Shown here piece after piece: positions 38,901-50,901 of a stretch of DNA of 64,000 nt. The stretch's first letter is position 1. Every line of letters begins with the position of its first letter. This DNA is from Ooceraea biroi (lineage: Eukaryota; Arthropoda; Insecta; Hymenoptera; Formicidae): NCBI RefSeq assembly GCF_003672135.1, contig NC_039508.1:11109945-11173944 (forward strand), in the 5' to 3' direction. A program made the position numbers and the translations under genes. The notes under the pieces were generated by a model that saw nothing but the letters and a program-made list of their open reading frames with translations, ran no database searches and was not told where the DNA came from.

Positions 38901-41900
38901 GCACATGCATCAACGGAAATAACGGTCTCTCAAACTTGAAGAAACAATATGTATGACGTTTCTATCCTGTCAATTTAATGCTCCGCTACATAAAAAAGAA
39001 AAGAATTTCGAATATTGTAAATTAAAACAGGGAATGACAGCAATACTTTTATGAAATCAATGAACAGTCGATCACATTAGACCGATGAGTCGAACGGAAA
39101 TGATAGCATCCGCAAAACCGAGAAGGACTGGAGTCGGAAGGGCGCAATGTAGAGTGTACATGCAACGAGATATCAATCCTTCTTGCTCGCCACGTCGGTG
39201 GCAATGCCACTAATAGACCCCGAAAGATTCTCATCAGTTAGCTTCTCCTGGCTACTGCGGTTGACGCGCAAGAGTGACGCGGGGAGGTGGGAAGGGTCGG
39301 TAGAAAAAAACATATCTCGTCGTTGCTGAGATGCCAGAAGCGAGACGCATACCTCTTAATTGGAACGCTTTGCTGGGTCTAAGCGATTTGGGCGGATTTC
39401 TGAGGAAATGGGCGTTTAAGTGCGCGCTCTAGGACCATTTACAAGCCCTCGACGCTATCGAGTATTACGAGGCATGAGATGTCCTAGCAAGATCGACCGA
39501 AGTCCGACACACCGAGCGGCCTGTCTCGGTTTTACGGAAATTCCACCGTGGGTGTTGCTCCTTCTCGTAATCTCGCATCGGGAAATTCGGTGAAGCGAGC
39601 TTGTGTCATCCGGCTGATTTGTATGCGATTACTCGTGATCTTTCAGGATACCATTTCAAGATATCAGGATTTCATTATGTTTGTTATATTCGGTAATTAT
39701 CACGTGCTTGCAAAAGTTCGTAAGGCCACAAATAGATAATAAGATAATAAATAAAATGTTATTTTAAATAGCCGATAATTACAGGTGAAAAAGTAAAATT
39801 AATGTGGCGCGTCTTTCCTCTTCAAACGGAGCTTAGATGTCAACTGTGGTGTGCTGAAAAGCAGATAATTATCGTCACGTGCGTTGATCATCGGGATCCT
39901 GCGTGTGCGTCACACGACACGGGCTCCTGCTCAGATGACTCGATCACGCAAGATGTGAGCTAGTTTGCACTTACTAGATTTAATCGCGTCTGATAATTTT
40001 CGCACGTATCACCGGACAAAGCTGCACAGAGCGAAATACGAAATGATCCGCACGCACCCGGTGGATCGCGATCTACAATGTCCGCTGCTCTAATGGATCT
40101 TTCGCGGGAACGTCGACGGCGACGAGATGCGACGAGGGAGAGCAGGGGGGCGCGAGGCGTAAAAAAAGGGGGAGAGGTCTTTTAACAACCAGACTCATTA
40201 GGACCGTGCTGCTCGCTTTTTACAACGGGACATTTGTAAGCAATACAGACTTCAAAAAACAAACGCTCTTGTCGCAACGCCGCCGTTGCTGCTGCTGGCT
40301 GGGCGATTGCTCTCTTTTCGCCATTCGCCGTTCTCCTCCTCGTTCTCTGCGCTCCGCTTTCTTTTTATTTCATGCCCGGTCCACGGTTAAGGGTGTCTGG
40401 CAGAATTTAAATTGCGAAACGAGCAACGTCGGTCGGCCCGCGAGAAAACCAGAAGCCTCCCTCCGTCCCCCCTTTCTCCCGCGTTTCCTTTTTTCTCATC
40501 GGCGTCGACCTCTCGCTCGCTTATCCGCGCATCACATCCTCCTCTCGCGCGTCCGTCTTCTCGGTCGCGTAATTTTTTGTCGACGCGCGATCATTAAGAT
40601 ATCGGCGACTATGATGCTATCGGCGCAGGTCTTATCCGCACATCGATTAAACGCGCACGGCGCGGATTACATCGTCCCGGTATGGGGATAATTCTCGTCG
40701 TGGCCAACATAGCGATGATAAAATATCGGAACTTATTGCCGCAGGATGAGATAAACGTCGGATAACGGCGATTCGCACTGACACTCGACTAACCGTCCGT
40801 GCGTTTTAATTTATACGCGCAATCAATTCGCGTCGCGGTTAGCGCTTGACGAAATTGGATCCGCGATGTATTTGCGTCTCGCTCACTTTCCGTTTCCGCG
40901 CTCTTCTTTTTGTGATTTTATTCCCAGGCTTAATGATCCATTTGTTAATCCGCGACACTGCGCTCTAGTCACGACAATCAATATTACTTATTTATGTGGA
41001 ACGAGTCGCGATTTTACGCAATGTTGACCGATTGCTAAAGAGATCTTTTATTAAGAGTTTTCAAAAAAGACAAATTACGCAGATTACATTGTGCAAATTG
41101 TTGAGAAATTTGTTTGCTCGTGAGATCCACGAAATGTCTCGTCTTAATCGTCGCGAACGTAAATAACGATTGGCGAGCCATTTTAAGAAAGAGTTAAGCA
41201 CGGGGGAGCGGAAAGACGAAAAGGGAGACGAAAGAGAATAGTCTCGCGCGGGCACGTTCGGGCTCTGTTGGTCTATAATTAAGAAGGAAATAACGAGAGA
41301 CTTGTCGAACGCCGGTGTAATCATCGCGAATGCACGCGAAACACCGAAACACATGTTCCTATCGAGCAACACTTCCTGTCGTTAAACGGCGGCGTAACTA
41401 CCCGCGTTTATGCGAATTTTTTGCTCGGCCCTTTCCTATTGCCCAACCCTTTCCTCGGTTCCCCGTTTCTGTCTGCGAGGGAGAAGGAAGGCATGACGAG
41501 TCGAAATGAACGTTCCACTTAATCAAGACGCCCTGCTTCAGCAGAATAAAAAATAATGAAAAATAATAATTATATAATAATGAGACATTATTTTCTTAGA
41601 ACTGCGAAATAATAATTTTCTTTGAAGCTTCGACCATCCAATTTGGAGGTGTAAATTATTACAATTATTAGAAAATTTATTGACATTTACGTGTCTTGTG
41701 TCGTTGGTTATAATTGTACTTATTAAAATGTATTAATTATAAATTTATTATTTGTTTTTATCGCGCTTAATTTTTATGAATCACACTGCTATGAACTGCA
41801 TCAGAAGCATGCAAACATCTCGTGTTATGCATACTATCTTAACTTCCAATTAGTGGAATTTTGTTTATTGCGAGTGCAAGCGAGGGCAGCGAGGAGCTGC

Positions 41901-44900
41901 GACGAAGAATAGCTCGCGAGTAGCTGCTGGTGACGCGAAAAAAAGGACGAGACCACGAAGACACGCAGCGAACATTCATCTCGAAAACGTACCGTAGCTA
42001 AACATAGTCCACGGGGCGAGCCAGCCGAGGGATGCGTTTTACGAGCCGCGTACGCGAGAATATCGCGCACCGATAAGAGAACAACGGGCATTCTTCGAAG
42101 TCTCGGCAAGGATTGGGACAAACGCGTGTTCATGAACAAACCGCTGAATCCCGAACACGAAATCGGGAAAGTGGAACTCCGTGACGTTCATCGAGTCTCC
42201 ATCGCGGACGCATTAAGTCGTCTTGCGCGCAAATTGCGGCGAGACGTCGCAATCTGCGAGATCGTTGCCGAGACAGGCCATGAAATTCAAGAAACTCGAT
42301 AACTTGTTGCGAATACGCGGTTCACTTACGTGTCTGCCCGCGCTCGTTAGCGCTCGGGTAATTGCTCGGCGAACGATTAATACGTTATCGCTGATCAAAC
42401 TTATACCTTCTTATCTTCCTGGCCTTCAATTTTGTCGGTCGTTTCGTTCGCCTGCGTTCGCTTTCTCCGGTGAAATTCTCATCACATCGTGTCGCACGGT
42501 TACAAATTACTACATACATCTTCACTTCTTATTGCGATTTTTTTTCTCGAATTAATTTTCTCTCTTTTTATTTTTAGCTTTGTTATTACTATTACAGTTA
42601 TTTACGTATTATTATCGTTTCAACGTTTAAATCATGCATCTATCTGCATCTCAGCGAATTAATAAAAAATTAATGTATGCCTCGGATAATCCTCCTGCAG
42701 GTAGAAGCCTCCTTATCCAACAATAAAACCCAAGAAAGAAAGAAAGCGCAAGTAATTGCCTTCTGGGACATCAAAGCGAGCCAACAGCGGGATCATTTCC
42801 TCGGCGTTTTACCGCTACGGTTATATTTAATGTTTTAGGTAATTCAGCGGGCCGCGCGACCCGATCTAAACACGCAATAAATCCTCGGCACACCTAAAAA
42901 GCGCCGAAAAGTAACAAAACCTTTTTACGCCGGACGGAAGCGACCGCTAAGTGGTAGCAGTGAGGCGAAAACGCGCTCGCGCGGTCCCATTAAGGCGGAT
43001 GCGTGCGGAGCGCACTCGCTACAAGAGATGTTAATGATTTCCCGAAGCTCTCGACTCGTGTGAAAACTCCAATGAGTCAAGTGGGATCCGTAATACCTCG
43101 GTACGTAGGGCTGATCTCGCAGGCGTGACGTTCGAGAGACTCTCCTTAAGGGCTATTATCGACAAGTGCGAACTCGTGAAGACTACTTATCCTCGCGCAA
43201 GAGAACTTCTGTTCGGTGCGCGCAAACCCCATGAATGTAACTGGACACGCGCTGCTACCAGCTGGTGTCGGTGCTTTGATCTAGTACCTATTTTTTAAGA
43301 ACTTGTTTTAACTATATTTGTTACTAGTTGACATTTGGAAAAGATGTAATTGGTATCAAAAATATCATATTCACATTTCATTATAAAAAAATTATTCTGT
43401 TACTTTATTTACCATTTTGCTTTACACATTTATCTTGTTTGCCGATAAGAGAGCTGTGATACTTCTGCTTCAGAGAAGAGTTGCATGAGAAACAGCGGAG
43501 GGAAAGTCACCGTCGGCGTTTTTAAGACCGGAAGCCCGCGAACGAAACAAATGAACTATCGCGGCACCGCAAAACCCGAAAGGCGGATGGAGGAAGGACC
43601 GGGGAGGAGACCAGTTAAGGGCTAACAAGTATATAATCACCGATATGCGGCGCCTCTCGTGACTCTCTAACTAGCCACGCATGGCGAGCACGTGTGGAGG
43701 TGTCGACTGCGCCCAGAGGCGCAAAGACCCTTATCCTCGACCGTGACCCTTCCCGCTCTCCCGTTTCCCCAGCCCGTTCGCGACGCTCCATTTCACGGCG
43801 GACGAAATCGGAGCGAAAATATTTGGGCCCTACGTAATTGGTCGTGGCAACGGGTGACTTGGAACCACGCGCGCTATGCATCAGCACTCTCACTTGTACC
43901 TCGTCCGTGCGATCTATCAATTTTTGGATCGATCTATCGATCGTGACGATTTTTGGAACATGAATCAAATCCACCAGCATCTGGAGACGAAAAATTCACG
44001 TGAAGGAGAGATGTAATTAGTCCAACTGTACGTTCATTTAATTTTACGTGATCCAGTGTAACTGTGTGATCATCAGCAATCGAACGAATACGGTAATTTG
44101 GCATTTTCATAGCCAGCCTCCTTCCAGTAAACTCGACAAGCGGATGGAAAGCCCGACCGCCGCGAAGGGATCCCACTTTGAAAGTCGCAGCGTCTTAAGG
44201 CAGTTACTCGAGGATTTTGCGAGGGTCTTTGAAGTTTCGGTGCGGGCCGCTAGCGGTTTTCCTCCGAGAGTATTCTAATTTTACGAACCGGCGGCGATGA
44301 AATTGCCCGGCCTGCCGGCGCGCTCGCTATCGAGCCGATGGTCAATTGTCGAACCGGCGGGGGATGAACTGCCGCGCGTAAACCGCTTAGAGAGAAAAGA
44401 GAGAGAGAGAGAAAAAAGAGGGGGTGGAGGAACGGGCAGAAGAGAAAATGAAATTTAATTAACTGAAACAACGCGAAATTATCGGACATTACGCGCTATC
44501 CGCTCGACGTGCTTCGTTTACCGCTATTCATGCGCCCGCACGCGGTGATTCCGCATCCGCGTTAGTATAGGTGCATTAACAATTATTTTTGCGCAGGGTG
44601 AGGTCGCAGACTCGCGGAGGAATATTGCGTCAATGTGAAACAAAGCGGATAACGCTAATCGGTGTCTAAATAGATCATAATTTCAGACCAATTTTCACCC
44701 AAACTATCGTGGATCAAATTCTCTATAGCAGCAAATATTACTATCATTTTCAAATTTGGCATCCTGGCAAAGGTAACAGACATAATTTAATTAAAAATGC
44801 CCATTACGTACTTTTGTGATTCTTCATCTCGAATCGCGCGACGACGATCGCGAATAATTCCTGTTAACGATCAATCGTGAGTCTTAAACTCCTGATACTC

Positions 44901-44935
44901 CTTTTGTGATCATTAATGTCACGTAACGTGCATCT
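32921..44935. other. divergent intergenic interval, no gene seen
   Basis: Twelve kilobases with only short unrecognised frames, the longest 161 aa at 40206-40691, running through a CT-rich patch. TAATTA-type cores are scattered through it. A near-perfect GATCGAT/ATCGATC palindrome lies at about 43927-43942 and a GA run at 44401-44411. Confidence 0.65.
44401..44411. repeat. short (GA)n run
   Basis: GA run of 11 bases inside a longer purine-rich block (about 44388-44430). Confidence 0.7.
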
Positions 44936-45769
44936 ACGCGATACCGATAGGCGGGGGTGGAAGAGCGAGCGAATGAGCGAGCAAGCGAGTGAGAGAGCGG
45001 AATGTGTTAACGGTGAAGAGGAAGAGAGGAAGGGAGGATTGCGGTGAACAAGAGGCGCATCGCGGATGTGAAACAGCGAGAGAAAGAGACGGGGACATCG
45101 GATCTCCCGGGGGAGGGAGATCGGAGGGAGGATTGGATGGGACGTGCAGGTTCGCCAATATACAAAGGGGAGCTCGGAGATTACGATCTTCCATTCGTTC
45201 GCTCGTTCCAATTATTTTGTCCAATTAAAATATCGATTTTCTCCCCCATCACCGCGGTTCTCTCTCGCGGGTTCGCCTTTTGCAGTGTCGCCCGCTCACC
45301 CCCGTTCTTCCGCCGCCCTCCCGTTTTCAACCCTCCCACGCCACCCTCCATACGGTAGCATCGACCGTGCCCAACCCCTCGTGATTCTTCCTCTTCTCAC
45401 CCTCGCTCATCCTGTTGTACAGCCACCACTTTCTCTCCGTCGCTCTCCTTTCTGCCTCTTCCCACCCCCTCGTCCTCTTCTTTCTCTCTCTGGTTCTCTC
45501 ACTCCCTTCGCCCTCCCTTTCTGCCTATCGTCCACATTTCTCCTCTTCTCTTTCTCCGTCTACCTCCACCTACGCCATTCCGGCTCCAATATTCAATTAT
45601 TGGCTACGCGGGCGCTCGCAGACCGTTCGCAAAAAGCGGGAAACGAAGTCGCTTACGGTTTCTGCGTGCGCACAAACGGCCGCGTGCGTTTCACTGCCCT
45701 CCCGCGGTCGCCGTCTAACGGCGCGACTAAGAAAAGAGAAATAAAGGTGTACATATATACGGAGCAGGC

Positions 45770-45808
<39 letters not shown>

Positions 45809-45990
45809 AAAGGGTGTGAGTCGGGAGAGGAGGATACGGCGGCGCGTTTTCTGGCAGAAATCTGAAACAAACAAGCGGCGTTCCGTCCATGGATCGTGTG
45901 GCTTTCCATGCAAATGCGATCGTGCACCAGGTTCGTGGAATGAGCACGATCCGCCGTGACACGCAATGCTTCAAAGAGCCCAATCGAGCC
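44936..45990. other. purine-to-pyrimidine skewed island, largest example
   Basis: The plus strand is purine-rich at about 44945-45145 and then strongly pyrimidine-rich at about 45235-45570, with an AG microsatellite downstream. The 271-aa plus frame across it is Ser/Pro/Leu-rich low complexity with RERERE from the microsatellite, so it is not called as a gene. Confidence 0.55.
45777..45802. repeat. (AG)13 microsatellite
   Basis: Uninterrupted AG run of 26 bases within a longer GA-rich stretch. Confidence 0.9.
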
Positions 45991-48900
45991 AGACGTACTT
46001 AAATTGAGACGCGACAAGCGCCGAGTGTACGCCCGCGAATGGGATTACGAGATGCGATCTTTCCGCTCGACACCGAAATCGGCGAGGAACGATCGTACGA
46101 GAAACGAGAACGCGACTCGCGACGCATTCATCAAACGACGCTTCTTGCGTATCGACAAGCGCACGTTATGTTTCCAGTACGGACGAAATAATAATGCATC
46201 AAAAGGAGGGCATTAAACGTTCATAATATTTTTGAAAAAATCAAGTTTTTCTGTAATAGTTCAATTTTCCTTGCTACGTTGTCGTGACAGCTTGAAGTAA
46301 ATAATGAATATAATCCCGTGGAGCTCGTAATATTCTCTTCAGGCTTCTGCAGTTTTCTTAAATCCACACATCTTATGGCTGCAGAGTTTTTTGCAGCTCG
46401 CTCGATATACATCATCGCGGTATAAGTGGCGTATCAGCGGCAAAAAGCGCAAGAGCACGCTCCCATGACCAGATTCTTTTTTTCCCCCGAAGAGAAATTA
46501 ACCCTCTAAACGGCTATTAGAGCCGAGCGGCGAGCGTGCGCGTTCTCTCTGAGAATAGACGATCTAATTCCGTGGACGAGAGGAAGCGAGGAACGAGCTG
46601 ATGGAGCGGGGCGAAGCGAGGAAGACGGACCACCGTGATTGCAATTTTAACGCCAATTTGACTTGAATCTCCTGCGCCCGAAAGAAATACTGTTTTCATG
46701 CTCAATATAGCGGCTCGCTAATAATTAACGGCCAGCTCGTGGCACACTTTACACGTACAGGGTGTCCCCGATGTCATGGAATTCGTGTTCATTGAGAGCT
46801 TCTCAGCTCTGTATTTTTTAACATTATCAAGTTAAATAAAACAATTTGCATCGTTTACGCTCACATTTATAATATAACTATATTAGAGTAAATTGAATTT
46901 AATGTTCCCTTTTTCGGTTGAAATGCAATCAGTGAATCGAGCTAATGGACAATAGGTTTGTTGGAGAAATTATATTGTTTTAAGGAATTTCCTATATTAG
47001 GAAAGTCAGATCAACGTAATGTTAACTAAACTCTATAAATTTCCACTCTATCTAAAGATTCGCAAGAAGAATGTCGATGCATCTCGATCGATCGTATCGA
47101 CAGCATTTACGTACAAGTTTGGAAAATGGCGAAGGTTCAAAGCGAAACTCTGCGATACACCGAGTACGTGTACCGAGTAGGTCTTACGGTGCTAGCGGGT
47201 GGTCCTCATTATGTCGGGTTCCCCGCTGCTTACCCGTCCTATCTATTTAACGTATCGTTTGCCTTGGTAACCATCCAAATTAGTTCATCCTTCTCTATCT
47301 CGCGGCAACGGCATCTCCCGATCTCGCTCCTGTTCTCCTTAATTATTGGGAGGACGATGTTTAATAACGACGAGACCCGGTCCGTGCCGTCACGGTATGC
47401 TCTAATCGAAAACACTCGTTTCCCGCGAAAGGTTACGTTGTATCTTACGTGGGGTGGCAAACTGCACGTTCGCCACAGAATCCTAGCCGGAAATCGCATG
47501 CATTTCTCAACGCTGCATGCTTCCTGCGTGAATCGCTTCTAAGAAGATCAAAATCGGGACCGGTAATTGTGACAGATTCAATTTACCACCGAAAGTTCAC
47601 CGCGGAGATCCGCGTCGAGAATTCGGCAAAAATTTGAATATCTCGGAAGAAACGCCGGTAAAAAGACGTCGCACGATCAATTTTCCGGGGGAAGTCGGCG
47701 CAGGAGGACAAAGTTACGACCCCGCCAATCGGATACGCGAATTTATCTTGGCAGGAAAGCGGGATAGATATGCTCACGGAAGCGAATTTAAAAGTCAATG
47801 GCCTGTAAACATTAATGCCTCGAGTAACGAAAGATAGCGAAGTGCTTTGTTACGGGAGTTTATGAGTCTCTTTATTGCTACCGTGATTTCTTCCCGATTG
47901 CCAGAGTTAGCGTGCAGCTAGCGTAATATCGCGCTGTTGCAAGTCCGTCGATTTAGCTGCAGACGAAGTTAACCGCCGGCGAATCGTCTCCCACGTATCT
48001 GCGCTTCGGTATGTGTAACACGAGTCTCCGAGATGATATCGACCGTCGAATAACAATTTCTCAGAAAGGCGGTCGCCGTAGAAAGGCCAGCTCGGCAATG
48101 CGCGTCTACCTCGACTCTATAGATACGAGCAGCTTCATTAGACGTCGTGAAACATCCTAATGGATCACTGCGCTAATGGAGAACAACTGTGCATCTGATT
48201 TATACCAGAGATACCTCACGTAGAGTTTTTTCATCAACAAAAATTCCATCGAATTCCGTGTCTTTATCAAGGCGGACGGGCGGAAAAGTTGTCGATCGTC
48301 TCGACACTTCCTCCCAGCGAACGTCACGAATAATGCGACGATGCGGACCCCGTTCCCGGTTGGCGCGCGATATGTTTTCGGGGTTTGACATCGATCCCGA
48401 TAAAGCGGCGAAAATAGACGCCGCGCGGATTTCCGCGCGATGAAATTTACGGCACCAGCCAATTCCGCGAAAATGGAAGAACGTCCGCGAGGTTTTTATT
48501 CGGCGGTGCGGCGCTCTATCGGCGCCCCTATCGGGACTCATTTGTTTTTGCTTATCGCGAAGTTACGTGACGGAGCCACCGTAGTAAATATGACGGACGG
48601 GTGTGCGACGATGGGATCTCTGCTCGCGCCGTCAGAACAAACGAGCGCCACGGACGAACCCCGAAAATCTCCCGGTGCGGAGCGATGCGACGGCTCGATT
48701 TAGGGGCTGAATGTCGAGAGGGAAGCCTCGAGGCTGAGAGGGGTTGATGTTCCGCGACGAATCGATATACCTACCTACGTACCTGCATGCGCGAACGAAC
48801 CGTATCTGCGGACTGGACCGGGAAAGGAATGGCCGAAATTTCAGATTTTCTCTCATATTTTCGCGTACGTCTATTGCGATCGCGATTTAATATCTTTCAC

Positions 48901-49782
48901 CATGATTTATATTTTGATGCGTTAGACGGTCGCGCAGCGAAATATAATTAATCCGATGCGATGAGTACTTGATGTTTTCAGTTAAACTTTGAGTAAAATT
49001 CATTAATTTAGAATTATGTGAAATAAAGGTTTCGTTACTTATTTCTTCTCTCGCAATCAAGTTCCGTGAAAACGTTCTTCCATCATTTTCCTAATTACAT
49101 TAAATCACCAAATTTTTGCATAAAAAGTGGTTTTACGTCGTCAAAGCATTCCTCTATCACTGAAAACTAGCGCGCGATACTTCGCGTTACTTTTTTTGCC
49201 GCGGACTGCTAGTTTAACCATCATCCGTTCACTTTATCAGTGTCACTTAATACGCAGCGCCAATTGAAAACTATCTCATCCGTACTCTTAATTTTTTTTC
49301 CAATCTTAATCACCCCGCCTAATTGCTCAATTGCGCTCATTACCGTCTCCGACGTAGTAAAGAGCGAGTGGCGATTAAATCGCTCCTTCCACGTCGATCC
49401 CCCCGTTCCTCTCTCGCGCCGCTCCGTGACACGGCGCGTCGTATTTGCACGAGGAGAAACTTATCCCTCGCTGCAAAAATCGCTGTATAGATAATTCCGC
49501 CTGCTCCTGGGATCCAACCAACGGGGCGGAGCATCAGCGGGAATGCCCCCGTTGGTAGTTCACGGGCCTCGCCCCGTTTCTGATCCTCTCCTTCTCGCTC
49601 TCTCGTCTGGCTACCCCACTCTGCCCCTTCAGTGGCATCTCTCTTCCGCCAACGTGGTTCCCACCACGAGCACCCGGCCGAAGGCAAAAGGAAAAATCAG
49701 GGCGGTGCTGGCTGAACGGTCAAACTCAGTCCACACGGAGAGCTCGGCTTGGCTGGAGGCTACCAGAGCTGCTGGTCAACGA
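45991..49782. other. upstream region of Msx copy B, no gene seen
   Basis: CpG-rich blocks (about 48.2-48.8 and 49.4-49.8 kb) alternate with AT-rich blocks (46.8-47.05, 48.9-49.2 kb). Open frames are short and mutually overlapping. It probably holds promoter-proximal regulation of copy B; this is inference from position. Confidence 0.6.
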
Positions 49783-49788
49783 TCATTG
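49783..49788 (+). promoter_or_regulatory. initiator-like TCATTG, candidate start site of Msx copy B
   Basis: TCATTG matches the insect initiator TCAKTY at five of six positions, with +1 at 49785. A DPE match lies at the exact +28 offset, and there is no TATA box around -31. An alternative full initiator match, TCAGTC, occurs at 49726-49731 but lacks a DPE at +28. The predicted leader is about 260 nt. Confidence 0.45.
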
Positions 49789-50045
49789 ATCCACGAGAGC
49801 TGTCAAACGTCGGACGATGTTCTTGGCGTGACGTCGCACTCTGTGCACCGCGCGCGTCGTCCTCTGGAGTTGAAGCTGCACTCGAGTCCCGGAGTCTTCG
49901 TCTTTCGCGGCAGATGATGCGCGAATCAGTGAAGAGTCGTGCGTGAAGCAGTGAATTATTATCGAAACTTCCAAACTCGAAGAGATCGCGAGTCCCAAGC
50001 AATCGTCAGTGCTAGTCGACGCATAACGTGCCCGATCGACCGAGA
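49785..50045 (+). other. probable 5' leader of Msx copy B
   Basis: Inferred from the initiator to the ATG. It contains two short upstream reading frames: 49817-49831 (ATG plus three codons and TGA) and 49914-49946 (ten codons, starting with two consecutive ATGs). Confidence 0.4.
49812..49816 (+). promoter_or_regulatory. downstream promoter element (DPE) GGACG of Msx copy B
   Basis: GGACG fits the DPE consensus RGWYV and occupies +28 to +32 relative to the initiator A at 49785. Exact Inr-DPE spacing is the functional requirement established in Drosophila, where DPE promoters are frequent among developmental regulators. Confidence 0.45.
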
Positions 50046-50901
50046 ATGACAGTAATAAGCATGACGTCGCCGATGACGCCCGCCTCGACCAGTCCGGATT
50101 CGCCAGACGAGGCCCAGGCGCCGCAGGCAACCTCCAAACCGACTCATCGATTGAGCTTCTCGGTCGCCGCTCTGTTAGCGGACACCAGGAAAACGTCGGA
50201 GTCCACGGCGAGGCAGGACGCTCTTCTAACGTCACCCAGGTCATCACCGGTCTCGTACTCGCCGGTTCGACAGGAGCCTCGCATCGTTGTGAATCCTGCG
50301 CTGGCGAAGCAACCCTGCGACTTCAAAGCTGCCAGATACGCCAGCCCGTCGCCCAACCCGAATCAGGAAGTCAGGCTGACTCGCTGTGCGTCTCCTCACG
50401 ACACCTCGGACTCCCGAACACCGCCGAGGTATCCCGAAATGATCGACTTCGCCTGCAGCATCGAGTCGCCCAACAAACGATCAACATCGGGAAGCATAGA
50501 CTATCGCATACATCCATCCACCGACATCAGGACCACTCCAGAGCCCGTGGTGGGCTGTTCCTCGTCTCCGAAGATCATCGGTAGTCACCAAGACGTCGGC
50601 TCGCAGTCACCCAGAAGCAGTTCTCACGGCGAGGTGCGCTCGAGATGTTCGGAAACGGACGAGGTCGAGGACGATGACGAGGACAGGCTAGTGGACGTCG
50701 AGGACCTTCATCAGCATCATGCGAGCAGCCCGACTCCTGTCAGACCTACCCCGGCATACCTCGGCGGTTTCTCTACTCTTGGCGGCATCCCCGGAATCCC
50801 GCCTAGCCTTCACCCCGCCGTATGGGGCGGCGGACACCAGAATGTAGCTACAGCCGCTGCGTTCTTTCCTTCTCACTTCTCTCATCATGCTCCTTTGAAT
50901 G
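50046..50901 (+). CDS. Msx copy B, coding exon 1 (N-terminal repressor region)
   Basis: This exon encodes residues 1-285 plus one base. It carries the FSVAALL Groucho-type motif, many SP/TP dipeptides (possible proline-directed phosphorylation sites), and an acidic run from D205. The donor is AATG|GTGAGT, phase 1, matching copy A. Frame continuation past the donor gives unrelated sequence that is not Msx-like. Confidence 0.92.

Noticed and set aside
40206..40691. 161-codon plus-strand frame
   Set aside because: Arg/Ser/Leu-rich with no motif; part is open only because of a CT-rich patch.
45144..45959. 271-codon plus-strand frame
   Set aside because: It runs through a pyrimidine-rich tract and an AG microsatellite, giving Ser/Pro/Leu and Arg/Glu low complexity; nothing gene-like.
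46757..46775. ACAGGGTGTCCC-like string resembling an insect transposon end
   Set aside because: Only one end was seen, with no matching inverted terminus, target-site duplication or coding remnant nearby.
47126..47542. 138-codon plus-strand frame upstream of Msx copy B
   Set aside because: No domain recognised, no conserved motif, and an antisense frame of 86 codons overlaps; best treated as chance.
50028..50045. Upstream extension of Msx copy B from a GTG codon
   Set aside because: GTG is not a normal eukaryotic start, and the ATG at 50046 has a good context and opens the family-typical N-terminus.
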